Assembly: GCA_016795285.1 (NCBI GenBank)
Contig: JAEUIC010000010.1
Location: forward strand, 1-64,000
Source: Planctomycetota bacterium
GTDB taxonomy: Bacteria; Planctomycetota; B15-G4; SIAN01
DNA length: 64,000 bases
Direction of reading: 5' to 3'
In this document: positions 1 through 8,917 of the stretch, in pieces
Numbering within the stretch: position 1 is the first letter of the stretch
How the letters are laid out: each line of letters opens with the position of its first letter
The notes under the pieces: generated by a model
Database searches by the model: none
What the model saw: only the letters and a program-made list of their open reading frames with translations
Told to the model about the DNA's origin: nothing
Made by a program: the position numbers and the translations under genes

Positions 1-1
1 G

Positions 2-187
2 CTCGCCGACGGGATCGCCCGCTTGGCTGCGGCCGGCGAGGAGGCGCGCGCCCAAGGCTTCGAGTCAGCGGGTCCCAACCCGGCGGCGCGCACCGCGCTG
101 TTGACCGGCATCTCCGAGCTGGCGGCGACCGTGCAGCAGGCGTCCCGCCCGCCGCCCCCGCCCGAAGTCGCCCCGCGCAAGCAGTGA
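2..187 (+). CDS. C-terminal fragment of an unidentified protein
   Basis: An open frame enters from the left edge and runs 61 codons to a TGA at 185-187. The visible part is rich in Ala and Glu and ends in a proline-rich tail (RPPPPPEVAPRKQ), which looks like a helical region followed by a disordered end. No family can be assigned from so short a piece. Frame choice rests on the lack of stops up to the window edge and on third-position GC bias. Confidence 0.5.
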   Translation, partial: LADGIARLAAAGEEARAQGFESAGPNPAARTALLTGISELAATVQQASRPPPPPEVAPRKQ

Positions 188-322
188 TCGACGGGGGAAG
201 CGGCCGCGCGACGGCACGGCGGTCGTGGCCGGCACGCCAGATGCGCGGCCGGCCGGACGAGCGCGCCCTCGGCAACCGCCAGGCCGATCGCATCGGGCGC
301 ACCTGCCGCCGGAGACCTTCCC

Positions 323-2599
323 TTGCTCCCGTTCTCACGCCTACCGCGCCCCCAGCTCGCCCTGGGTTGCAGCCTGCTTTGGAGCGCCTTCGGTAGCGGT
401 CCCGCCTCGGCAGCTTCGCGCGCGGACGACCCGCCGGCAGCTCCCCCTCGCTACCCCTCGAACGCGCGAATGGCCGCGCTCCTGCGCGACTGCGCGCAAC
501 GGGCCGACCCGGAGCGGTGCCGGTTCCTCAGCGTCGAGCGGGTCCCTCTCTACCGCAAGAAGGTCGAACGCAACCTCGCCACGCCGCGGGAGGCGGACCT
601 GCGCCACAAGCTCGCCGTCGAGCTCCTGCAGTCGGGCGATCCGCTCGCGGCGATCGAGGAGCTCGGCCGCGCCGCCGACGCGCTCGAGAGCGCGCCGCCC
701 GGGAAGCGCGCCGATCTTTCGGCCGAGATCGAGCGGACGCTCGGCACCTCGTGGCTGCGGCTCGGCGAACAGGAGAACTGCCTCGCGCGCCACTGCTGCG
801 CCTCCTGCATCGCCCCCTTCGCCGAGGATGCGCTGCACGCGGAGCAGCGCGGGTCGCTGGGCGCCATCGCGGTCTTCGAGCGGATCCTCGCCCGCGACCC
901 GAGGGACGACGAGGCGCGCTGGCTGCTGAACCTCGCGCACAGCACGCTCGGCACTTGGCCCGACGGCGTCCCCGAGGCGCACCGTCTGCGCCCGCCGATC
1001 TACGACGCCGAGCATCCGCTGCCCCGCTTCGCCGACGTCGCGGTGGCCGCCGGCATCGACAACGCGACCATCTCCGGCGGCGTCGCCATCGAGGACTTCG
1101 ATCGCGACGGCGACCTCGACGTGATGACCAGCTCGATCGGCTTCGCCGACCCGCTGCGCCTCTTCCTCGCGAACGGCGACGGCACCTTCCGCGACGCCTC
1201 GAAGGAGGCACAGCTCGACGGGCTGTGCGGCGGGCTGAACCTCGTCCACGCCGACTACGACAACGACGGCTTCGACGACGTCTTCGTGCTGCGCGGCGCC
1301 TGGCTGCAGGAGGACGGCTGCATCCCCAACTCGCTGCTGAAGAACCGCGGCGACGGCACCTTCGAGGACGTGACGGAAGCGGCGGGACTGCTCACCTTCC
1401 ATCCGACGCAGACCGCCGCGTGGAGCGACTTCGACGGCGACGGCTGGCTCGACCTGGTGGTGGGCAACGAGACGTCGCCGGGCGGACTGAACCACTCGAG
1501 CGAGCTGTGGCGCAATCGCGGGGACGGCACCTTCGTGGACGTCGCGTCGGCGGCGGGGTTCAGCGTGACCGCGTTCGTGAAGGGCGTGGTCGCCGGCGAC
1601 TTCGACGACGACGGTCGCCCCGACCTCTTCGTCTCGCGGCGCGCCAACACGAACCTCCTGCTGCGCAACGTCGCCGACCCGACGCCGGGCGGACCGGGTT
1701 TCCGCTTCGTCGACGCCACCCAGAAGGCGCGCGTCGAGATGCCGAAGATGAGCTTCCCCTGCTGGTTCTTCGACTACGACAACGACGGCCGCCAGGACCT
1801 CTTCGTCGCCACCAACGCCGGCTTCACCCCCGGCATGTCGGAGACGGTCGGCAGCTTCATGGCCGGCCACGCCGATGCGCGCGTCGAGATGCCGCGCCTC
1901 TACCGCAACGAAGGCGAGGGGCGCTTCAAGGACGTCTCGCGCGAGCAGCGCGTCGATCGCGCGATCCTCTCGATGGGGTCGAACTTCGGCGACCTCGACA
2001 ACGACGGATGGCTCGACTTCTACCTCGGCAACGGCGCGCCCGACTTCGCGGCGCTGCTGCCCAACCGGGCGTTCCGCAACGATGCCGGCAAGGGCTTCCA
2101 GGACGTGACGGCGGCGGTCGGCATGGGCCACCTGCAGAAGGGGCACGGCGTCGCCTTCGCCGATCTCGACGACGACGGCGACCAGGACGTCGTCCTCGCG
2201 GTCGGCGGCTTCTTCCCCGGCGACCTCTACCCGAAGGTGCTCTTCGAGAATCCCGGCAACGCGAACCGCTCGATCACCTTGCGCCTGCAGGGCGTGAAAG
2301 CGAACCGCAGCGCCATCGGAGCGCGGCTGCGCGTCGACGTGGCGACGCTCGACGGCGAACGATCGATCCACCTCGCCGTCAACACCGGCGGCAGCTTCGG
2401 CAGTTCCTCGCTGCAGCAGGAGATCGGGCTCGGCGCCGCGACCGCCATCCGCGCGATCCACGTGCGCTGGCCCGGCTCCGGCCTCGAGCAGACGCTCGCC
2501 GGCCCGCCGCTCGACGGCAGCTACCGGCTGGTCGAGGGGGCCACCGCGTTCGAGACCGTCACGCGCAAGCCGGTGAAGCTCGGCGGCGGGACGCGCTGA
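323..2599 (+). CDS. Secreted FG-GAP/VCBS repeat protein with ASPIC/UnbV domain (CRTAC1 family)
   Basis: 758 aa. A signal peptide-like N-terminus is followed by a helical, TPR-like segment (about 50-210) containing a Cys/His motif, ENCLARHCCASC, at 151-162. A long series of FG-GAP/VCBS repeats (about 235-630) has calcium-loop-like acidic signatures such as DFDRDGDLDV and DYDNDGFDDV. A C-terminal ASPIC/UnbV domain (about 645-725) includes GSFGSSSLQQEIGLG. Such proteins fold as beta-propellers and are usually exported; the substrate is unknown. The start is TTG at 323, chosen because GGAGA (311-315) lies 7 nt upstream and the signal peptide begins there. The next gene, convergent, is a full-length paralogue. 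Confidence 0.9.
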   Translation: MLPFSRLPRPQLALGCSLLWSAFGSGPASAASRADDPPAAPPRYPSNARMAALLRDCAQRADPERCRFLSVERVPLYRKKVERNLATPREADLRHKLAVELLQSGDPLAAIEELGRAADALESAPPGKRADLSAEIERTLGTSWLRLGEQENCLARHCCASCIAPFAEDALHAEQRGSLGAIAVFERILARDPRDDEARWLLNLAHSTLGTWPDGVPEAHRLRPPIYDAEHPLPRFADVAVAAGIDNATISGGVAIEDFDRDGDLDVMTSSIGFADPLRLFLANGDGTFRDASKEAQLDGLCGGLNLVHADYDNDGFDDVFVLRGAWLQEDGCIPNSLLKNRGDGTFEDVTEAAGLLTFHPTQTAAWSDFDGDGWLDLVVGNETSPGGLNHSSELWRNRGDGTFVDVASAAGFSVTAFVKGVVAGDFDDDGRPDLFVSRRANTNLLLRNVADPTPGGPGFRFVDATQKARVEMPKMSFPCWFFDYDNDGRQDLFVATNAGFTPGMSETVGSFMAGHADARVEMPRLYRNEGEGRFKDVSREQRVDRAILSMGSNFGDLDNDGWLDFYLGNGAPDFAALLPNRAFRNDAGKGFQDVTAAVGMGHLQKGHGVAFADLDDDGDQDVVLAVGGFFPGDLYPKVLFENPGNANRSITLRLQGVKANRSAIGARLRVDVATLDGERSIHLAVNTGGSFGSSSLQQEIGLGAATAIRAIHVRWPGSGLEQTLAGPPLDGSYRLVEGATAFETVTRKPVKLGGGTR

Positions 2600-2604
2600 G
2601 ATCG

Positions 2605-2664
2605 GGCGATCGCCGGCGACGGCGATGCGCGGTAATCCGGCGATCGCCGGCGACGGCGATGCGC
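2605..2664. repeat. Two direct 26-nt repeats, each a hairpin with GCGA tetraloop, between convergent genes
   Basis: The 26-nt unit at 2605-2630 recurs exactly at 2639-2664. Each copy contains ATCGCCG-GCGA-CGGCGAT, a 7-bp perfect stem closed by a GNRA-type loop (2609-2626 and 2643-2660). No T-run follows. Position between two convergent stop codons (2599 and 2678) suggests a bidirectional transcript end or RNA-stabilising element, but this is inference. Confidence 0.5.
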
Positions 2665-2677
2665 CACGACGACCGCG

Positions 2678-4936
2678 CTAGTTGCCGGCCGGTTCCGCGG
2701 GCGCGCGGCCGAGGCGGAACGGCTTCGCGGCGAGCTTCGTCCACTCGGGCCGGTCCTGCACCAGTTCGACGATCGAGTCGAGCGGCACGCCAGTGAAGCG
2801 CTGCGGCTGCGGATCGCCCGGCCAGCGCACCTCGATCGCCGCGATCTCGAACGCCCCCCCGAGGCCGATCTCCTGCTGGAGCGAGCTCGAGCCGAAGCTC
2901 GCGCCCGTGCCGACCGTCACGTGGATCGTCCGGAGGCCGCCTTCATCGGCGACCTGCACCGCGATCCGCGCCCCCACCGCGCTGCGATTGCAGCGCGTGC
3001 CGCGCAGCCGCAACGTGACGAAGTGCGTCCCCGCGAAGCCGGGGTTCTCGTAGAGCGACGTGCGGTAGATGTCGCCGGTGAAGCCGCCCCCCATCCGCGC
3101 GACGACATCCTGGTCGCCGTCGTCGTCGAGGTCGGCGAAGGCGATGCCGTGCCCCTTCTGCAGGTGGCCGAAGCCGCCGGCTGTCGTCACGTCCTCGAAC
3201 CGCTTGCCCTCCGCGTTGCGGAACATCTTGTTGGGCAGCAGCGCGCGGAAGTCGGGCGCCCCGGTGCCGAGGTAGAGGTCGAGCCAGCCGTCGTTGTCGA
3301 GGTCGCCGTAGTTGCACCCCATCACGAAGCCGGCCCGCCCGACGCCCATCTCGCTGGTGACGTCGCGGAACTTCCCCTTCTCGTTGCGGAACAGCCGCGG
3401 CGTCTCGGCGATGCGCGGCTCGCGGGCATACATGTGCCACACCTCCTCGGTGCGATCGCCGCCGAAGGCGGGATTCACGCCGACGTAGAGGTCCTGCCAG
3501 CCGTCGTTGTCGTAGTCGAAGAACCACGCCGGGAAGCTCATGCGCGGCAGCTCGACGCGCGCCGCGTTGGCGACGTCGCGGAAGCGGAAGCCGGGCGCCG
3601 TCGCGCTCTTCTCGTTCTTCAGCAGGCGGTTCACGCCGCCGCGGCACGAATAGAACAGATCGACGCGGCCGTCGTTGTCGAAGTCGCCCGCCGCGACCCC
3701 CTTCACGTAGTCGTCGATCGCCGCGCCGACCTCGCTCGCGACGTCGCGGAAGGTGCCGTCGCGCTGGTTGAGGAAGAGTTCGCAGCGGTCGCGCGTCCCG
3801 GCGCCCGGGATCGACTCGTTGCCGATCACGAGGTCGAGCCAACCGTCGAGGTCGACGTCGACGAAGACCCCGGTCTGCGTCGGATGGAGGCTCAGCACCC
3901 CCGCCTCCACGGTCACGTCGTCGAAGTTGCCGTCGCCGCGGTTGCGCAGCAGCGAGTTGGGGATCGCCCCCTCCTCGCCGAACCAGCCGCCGCGCAGCAC
4001 GAAGAGGTCGGCATCGCCGTCGTTGTCGTAGTCGCCGTGGATCAGGTTCAAGCCGCCGGTGATCCCCGCAAGGCCGGCCGCCATGGCGCGCTCCTCGAAG
4101 GTGCCGTCGCCGCGGTTGCGATAGACCCACATGCGATCGAGCGGCCCCATCGAGGTCATCACCAGGTCGAGGCGCGCGTCGCCGTCGAGGTCCTCGGTGA
4201 CGATGCCGCCCGACAGCACGCAGAGGTCGACGCCGCACTCGGCGGAGACGTCCTGGAAGCGCGGGAAGTCGCGATCGGAGGCGAAGGCAGTGGCCGGCAG
4301 CCGGAAGCGTTCCGGCACGCCGTCGGGCCACGTCCCGAGCGTCATGTGCGCCACGTTCAGCAGCCAGCGCGACTCGCGATCCTCGGGATCGGCGGCCAGC
4401 AGCGCCTCGTACTCGCGGATCGCGTTCTCCGAGCCGCGCCGCTCGACGTGCTGCGCGCCGTGCGCGATCGGCAGGATGCACGACTCGCAGACGTGGCGCG
4501 CGAGGCAGTTCTCCACCTCGCCGAGCCGGAGCCAACTGATCGCCCGCCAGCTGCGGAGCTTCCGCGCGAGGGCGGCGGGCAGGTTGCCCCCGGACGCGGT
4601 GGCCGTCTCAGCCTGTGCGAGTTCCTCGAGCGCCGCCTCCGGCTCGTTCGACTGCAGCAGATCGATCGCGAGGTCGAGCCGCGCGTTCGCCTCGGCGACG
4701 CCCTTGCCGAGCGCGCCCGCCACCGCCGCGCGCCTCAACGGCACCCGCTCGCGCGAGAGCCACGGGATGCTCTCGGGATCCTGGCGCGCGGCGATCTCGG
4801 CCAGCCGCGCCGCCATGGCGAGGGTGCCGGGGCTGCGCGGATCGGCGGCGGGCGGCTGCGGTGCGGTGCCCTCCTGCAGCGGCCACGCCAGCGCCGCGGC
4901 GCCGAGGAGCGGGGCGAGAAGGCTCATCGCAGTCAT
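2678..4936 (-). CDS. Secreted FG-GAP/VCBS repeat protein with ASPIC/UnbV domain (paralogue)
   Basis: 752 aa, same architecture as the gene at 323-2599: signal peptide (LLAPLLGAAALAWPL), TPR-like helices, Cys/His motif ENCLARHVCESC beginning near residue 143, FG-GAP repeats (DYDNDGDADLFV, DVDLDGWLDLV) and an ASPIC/UnbV domain near the C-terminus (ASFGSSSLQQEIGLGG). The ATG at 4936 overlaps the TGA of the upstream gene as ATGA, so translational coupling is likely; an in-frame ATG at 4927 is an alternative start. The paralogues share motif order throughout, so they look like an inverted duplication. The function of the propeller is not known. Confidence 0.9.
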   Translation of the reverse strand: MTAMSLLAPLLGAAALAWPLQEGTAPQPPAADPRSPGTLAMAARLAEIAARQDPESIPWLSRERVPLRRAAVAGALGKGVAEANARLDLAIDLLQSNEPEAALEELAQAETATASGGNLPAALARKLRSWRAISWLRLGEVENCLARHVCESCILPIAHGAQHVERRGSENAIREYEALLAADPEDRESRWLLNVAHMTLGTWPDGVPERFRLPATAFASDRDFPRFQDVSAECGVDLCVLSGGIVTEDLDGDARLDLVMTSMGPLDRMWVYRNRGDGTFEERAMAAGLAGITGGLNLIHGDYDNDGDADLFVLRGGWFGEEGAIPNSLLRNRGDGNFDDVTVEAGVLSLHPTQTGVFVDVDLDGWLDLVIGNESIPGAGTRDRCELFLNQRDGTFRDVASEVGAAIDDYVKGVAAGDFDNDGRVDLFYSCRGGVNRLLKNEKSATAPGFRFRDVANAARVELPRMSFPAWFFDYDNDGWQDLYVGVNPAFGGDRTEEVWHMYAREPRIAETPRLFRNEKGKFRDVTSEMGVGRAGFVMGCNYGDLDNDGWLDLYLGTGAPDFRALLPNKMFRNAEGKRFEDVTTAGGFGHLQKGHGIAFADLDDDGDQDVVARMGGGFTGDIYRTSLYENPGFAGTHFVTLRLRGTRCNRSAVGARIAVQVADEGGLRTIHVTVGTGASFGSSSLQQEIGLGGAFEIAAIEVRWPGDPQPQRFTGVPLDSIVELVQDRPEWTKLAAKPFRLGRAPAEPAGN

Positions 4937-6408
4937 CTCCCGTCGCGTCCGAAGAAGCGGGCGAAGTCGAACTCGCGCGCCGTCGCGCTGGCGCCCCCGA
5001 CTTGGCCGTAGCGGCTGCTCGCCCGCGCGCCGCTCGCCCACGCGGCGCCGTCGGGTCCGGCAAGCTGCACGGCGTCGATCTCGTTCCAGCCGCTGGTCAG
5101 CGCCGTGTCGAGCACGACGCGCACGCGCGCCACGTCGTCCTGCCGATCGAAGCGCACCGTGAACGGCCCCGCCGTCGCCGCCCGCTCGCGCCCGCTCCAG
5201 ACCGAGCGGAAGTTGCCGTCGCGCCCCGCCACCGCCACCTCGACGATCGCGCCCGGCGTGCAGGTCTGGTGGATGGTGACGCGATCGGCCACCTGCGCCG
5301 CCGCGTAGTCGAGTTCGATCCACTCGCGCCCGCCGTCGGCCGTCGCCGGCGCCCACGCCCGCTGGTCGTCGTTGCCGATCGGCGCGTTCGGCTCGCCGCA
5401 CGCCTGCAGCTCGTGCCACGCCGGCAGCGCCTTCTGCTCCTCGAGCGCAGCGGCGAGGCGCGCGCGCACCTCGTCGTCCGGCTCGCGGCCGTGCCATTCG
5501 TGGGCGAGCGCCACGAACGCCGCGTCGCGCTGCGTGCCGATCAGCGTCGCGCCGCGCAGCCGCGGCGAGCGGTCGGCCAAGCGGGAGGCGAGCTCGAGCG
5601 CGCGCAAGGTCGCCGCCGCATCGACGCCGTGGAAGCGGCGCAGCAGCTGCTCCTGCGCCTCCGCGTCGCTCTCCCGCTCGAGCAGCCGCAGCAGCACCGC
5701 CTCGGCCCCGCGCTCGCAGAGGGCGACCAGCGCGTCCCACGCCGCCGCGCGCACCCGCAGCGGCGTCAGCGCCGGCGCGAGCGCCTCGATCAACTCGGCC
5801 GTGCGCCGATCGCCGATCCGACCGAGCAGCGCCAGCGCCTGCAGCTCCGCCGCCTCGAAGCCGCCGGCGCGCAGCAGCTCGAGCAGCGCGTCGATCGTCT
5901 CGGCGTCGCCGCGGAAGCTGCCGCCGCCGAACATCGCGAGCACCTGCAGCCGCAGCGCATCGGGGGCCGCGCGATCGAGCACGATCGCATGGAGGTCGCG
6001 CCGCAGCGTCCACGCGTAGGCCGCCACCGCCATGCGGAAGAAGTCGGAGCCTTCGCCGCCGCCCTCGAACGAGGCGACGTACTCGGCGAGCAGGCGCCGC
6101 GGGTCGAGCGCCGCAGGATCGCCCGCGCCCGCGCGCGCCGCCCCCTCGATCGCCGGCAGGCGCGGCGCCGGGTCGAGCTCGGTGCGCTGCGCGGCGGGCG
6201 CCGACGCGACGGCCGCCAGCGCTGCGTCGGCGTCGCGCTCGAGCTCCGCGACGCGCCGCGCGAGCTGCTCGAGGCGATCGGGCGGCGGCACCGCGACGGT
6301 CGTCGCCGGACGGAGCGGCGCCGCCAAGAGCCATGCCGCGCACGCTCCGCCGGCCGCGCCACCCACGACGCCGCCGATCAGCAGCGGGATCGCACCGTTC
6401 CACCGCAT
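4933..6408 (-). CDS. Membrane-anchored HEAT-like repeat protein with C-terminal discoidin-like domain
   Basis: 491 aa. A hydrophobic Gly/Ala-rich segment (about 5-30, IPLLIGGVVGGAAGGAC) is a membrane anchor or signal. It is followed by a short coiled-coil stretch (about 45-65), then a helical repeat region resembling HEAT/Armadillo units (about 130-300). The last 150 residues (IELDYAAAQVADRVTI, NEIDAVQLAG) resemble an F5/8 type C (discoidin) beta-sandwich, often carbohydrate-binding. Its stop overlaps the start of the downstream CRTAC1-like gene, so the two probably act together in the envelope. Assignment of both domains is by pattern and is moderate. Confidence 0.7.
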   Translation of the reverse strand: MRWNGAIPLLIGGVVGGAAGGACAAWLLAAPLRPATTVAVPPPDRLEQLARRVAELERDADAALAAVASAPAAQRTELDPAPRLPAIEGAARAGAGDPAALDPRRLLAEYVASFEGGGEGSDFFRMAVAAYAWTLRRDLHAIVLDRAAPDALRLQVLAMFGGGSFRGDAETIDALLELLRAGGFEAAELQALALLGRIGDRRTAELIEALAPALTPLRVRAAAWDALVALCERGAEAVLLRLLERESDAEAQEQLLRRFHGVDAAATLRALELASRLADRSPRLRGATLIGTQRDAAFVALAHEWHGREPDDEVRARLAAALEEQKALPAWHELQACGEPNAPIGNDDQRAWAPATADGGREWIELDYAAAQVADRVTIHQTCTPGAIVEVAVAGRDGNFRSVWSGRERAATAGPFTVRFDRQDDVARVRVVLDTALTSGWNEIDAVQLAGPDGAAWASGARASSRYGQVGGASATAREFDFARFFGRDGR

Positions 6409-6444
6409 GGCGCCCTCCTCGCGATCGGACCGGCGGCCGGCAAG

Positions 6445-8820
6445 ATGGCCGCCATGGACCCATCGTCGCGCTCGACCACCCGCTTGCGCAAGGCAGCGCT
6501 CGCGGCCCTCCTCCTCGCGCTCGCGCCGCCACTCGCCGCGTCGTTCGCGGCGCCCCACGCCGGCGCGGCGCTGCGCCGCCCCGAGCTCGCGGTCGACAGC
6601 GGCCGCGCGCGCCGCCTCTTCGCGCTCGACGCAGCGGGCAGGAGCGCGGCGACGACCCGCTTCGAAGCGGGTGGCACGACCATCGCGCTCGGCAGTCGCG
6701 AGTTCCGCTTCCTGCTCGACGACGGCAGCGAAGTGGTCGCCGGCACGCTGCCGCTCGAACGGCTCGCGGCGCTGCCCGCGGAGCTCGGCAAGCGCGGGGT
6801 GTTGCTGCGCTTCGCTGCCCCCGACTCGCCGTTCGCGGTGACGGTCGCCTACGGCGCCGACGGCAACGCGCCGTGGCTCACCAAGCAGGTGCGGCTGTCG
6901 ACGCGCGACGCCGCGCGCGCCGCGCGCCTCCTCGCCGAAGTCGAGGTCGAGCAGTTCACGCTCGCGAGCGGCCGCTTCGAGGGCGGCGGCGAAGGGCAGC
7001 CGGCGCAGGCCGACCACGGCCTCTTCGTCGCGCTCGACCATCCGCTCGGCGAGTGCGTGGTCGAGGGCGCGCGCGTCACGCTGCGCGAGCGGCCGCTGCG
7101 GGCGGCGCTGCCGGCGGCGGACGGCTGGCACGACTGGCCCTGGTCCTCGCTCGCGACGATCGGCGCCGGCGACGAGCGAAGCGGCGACTCCGCCGGCCTC
7201 GCGCGCTGGCTGGCGCAGCGCACGCCGAACGCTCCGCCGCAGCCGCTCTTCGCCGTGGCCGCCAGCGAACTCGCCGCCAGCGACGCGGAGCTCTTGGCCG
7301 CGCTCGCCCCGCGCGGCGCCCCCGCGAAGGCGCTCTTCGGCGCAACCGCTCGGCCGCTCGCGCTCCTCTCCATCGACGCCTTCGCGCGCGATCGCTGGTT
7401 CGCGCCGGCCGCGACACTGCCCGCAGGCGCGCTCGGTCGCGCGGTCGCGGCGCTCGCGGAGTCCGACACGCCGCTGGCGCTGACCGTGCCACTCGCGCAG
7501 GCCGATGGCACGCCGCTCCCGCTCGCGGGCGACGCGGAGCTGCGCGCCGCGCGCAAGGCGCTGGTCGCGTTGCTGCAGCACGAGAAGAAGGTGCGAGCGC
7601 CCGCCTGGATCGTCCACGAGCTGCCGAGCGCGTGGCCGACCGACGCCGCCGCGCGCGCCGCGCTGGTGAATGGCTGGAGCGAACTCTTCGCCACCGAGCG
7701 CAAGCTCTGCCCGAACGCGCGCCTCGCGCTGCTGGCGCCGCACGGCAGCCGCCCGTCGCCCTTCTGGAGCCGCTTCGTCGACCTCGTGGTGGAGCCGCCG
7801 GCGCCGCTCGACGTCAGCGGATCGGTCGCCGAAGCGGCGGCGCGCGCGGCGGCGGGGCGCGAGCGCGGCGCCGCGTGGCTCGCGCTGCCGGCTGCCGACG
7901 CAGCCAGCGCGGAGCAGCTCGCCGCGCTGGCCGCCGGCTTCGAGTTCTGGCGCAACGCGCCGCGCGAAGGCGACGCCGCTCCGCTCCACTTCGCCAACGA
8001 GAGCTGGCGCCCGCGCACGATCGAGCTGCCGGCCCGCCCGCACGGCTGGCTGCGCCTCCATCCCTTCGCGCAATGGCACGAGGCGCACGGCGCCGAGCCG
8101 ACGCGCGTCGAGCTGGCGGCCGGCGAGACGGCGCTCTTCGTGCCGCTCGCGGCGCCCGATGCAGGCGCGCCCTTCCTGCTGCTGCCGCGCGCGATCCGCT
8201 TCGACTTCGCCGCGCGCGACGCCACGCCAGCGACCTTCGCGATGCCGGGCAGCCGCTTCGAGGTCGAGTGGTTCGATCGCGCCGCGCGGCGCAGCGTGGC
8301 GCGCACCACGCTCGGCAGCGCGCCCGCCTTCCAGCGCCGCCCCGCCGACGCGGCGCGCGGCGCGACCGTGACCGAGCTCTGGCGCACCGCACGCGGCGCC
8401 CGCATCGCCGTCACCTTCGCCTCGCCGTGCTTTCGCAACGAGCGGCTCGCGCTGCGCGTCGAGACGGCGCCCGCCAGCGCGCTCGCCATCGAGGGACTGG
8501 TGACGACGCCGGTCGGCGCCGTCGCGCGCTCGCTCGCGCCGGCGGCCGGGCGGCTCGAGTTCGTGCTGGCCGAGTCGCGCGAGCCGGTGACGCTCGCCTT
8601 CGAGCTGGTCGGCGACTTCGACGCGGCGGCGACGCTGCTGCTCGCCGTGCAACTCGTCGAGACGCAGGAGCGCCTCCCGCTGCCGCCGCCGCGCGCGCTC
8701 GACGCCGCGCCGCTCGCTTGCCCCGCCGCCGCCGAGCGGCTCGCCACGTGGGTGCTGCACGACGGGCCGCTGCCGCCGCGCGCCGACGCGGCGGTTGAGC
8801 AACTCGGCTATGGCCAGTAA
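6445..8820 (+). CDS. Large exported protein of unknown function
   Basis: 791 aa; start ATG 6445 (alternative ATG 6454). A basic N-terminus precedes a hydrophobic stretch (AALAALLLALAPPLAASFA), consistent with export. The remainder is predicted beta-rich at both ends with an Ala/Leu-rich central part. No catalytic motif was recognised. The arrangement of a beta-sandwich, a possible barrel-like centre and another beta domain is reminiscent of large glycoside hydrolases such as the alpha-galactosidase type, but no acidic catalytic pair could be identified, so this is only a suggestion. It is divergent from the HEAT/discoidin gene across just 36 bp, so the promoters must overlap the coding ends. 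Confidence 0.7.
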   Translation: MAAMDPSSRSTTRLRKAALAALLLALAPPLAASFAAPHAGAALRRPELAVDSGRARRLFALDAAGRSAATTRFEAGGTTIALGSREFRFLLDDGSEVVAGTLPLERLAALPAELGKRGVLLRFAAPDSPFAVTVAYGADGNAPWLTKQVRLSTRDAARAARLLAEVEVEQFTLASGRFEGGGEGQPAQADHGLFVALDHPLGECVVEGARVTLRERPLRAALPAADGWHDWPWSSLATIGAGDERSGDSAGLARWLAQRTPNAPPQPLFAVAASELAASDAELLAALAPRGAPAKALFGATARPLALLSIDAFARDRWFAPAATLPAGALGRAVAALAESDTPLALTVPLAQADGTPLPLAGDAELRAARKALVALLQHEKKVRAPAWIVHELPSAWPTDAAARAALVNGWSELFATERKLCPNARLALLAPHGSRPSPFWSRFVDLVVEPPAPLDVSGSVAEAAARAAAGRERGAAWLALPAADAASAEQLAALAAGFEFWRNAPREGDAAPLHFANESWRPRTIELPARPHGWLRLHPFAQWHEAHGAEPTRVELAAGETALFVPLAAPDAGAPFLLLPRAIRFDFAARDATPATFAMPGSRFEVEWFDRAARRSVARTTLGSAPAFQRRPADAARGATVTELWRTARGARIAVTFASPCFRNERLALRVETAPASALAIEGLVTTPVGAVARSLAPAAGRLEFVLAESREPVTLAFELVGDFDAAATLLLAVQLVETQERLPLPPPRALDAAPLACPAAAERLATWVLHDGPLPPRADAAVEQLGYGQ

Positions 8821-8853
8821 CGTGCCGCGCTTCGCGTGACGCACGCAAAGGCG

Positions 8854-8879
8854 CGCGAGCCCCGCTCGGCGGGCTCGCG
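8854..8879. terminator. Candidate hairpin after the 6445-8820 gene
   Basis: A perfect 9-bp GC stem (8854-8862 with 8871-8879) encloses an 8-nt loop in the 97-nt gap before fabI. No T-run follows, so it would be an atypical terminator or a leader hairpin for fabI. Confidence 0.35.
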
Positions 8880-8917
8880 GTCGACGTTCGCGTCGGAACG
8901 CTTGCAGAGGGACCGGC

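Noticed and set aside
341..2461. 706-codon open frame on the minus strand opposite the first FG-GAP gene
   Set aside because: Long antisense frames are expected in GC-rich genes; this one has no domain pattern and mirrors the repeat structure of the real gene. The same reasoning removed similar long frames throughout the window.
2605..2664. GGCGATCGCC core considered as a HIP1-like genome-wide palindrome
   Set aside because: It is found here as part of a local direct repeat; the core also appears by chance in GC-rich codons, so no genome-wide role can be claimed from this window.
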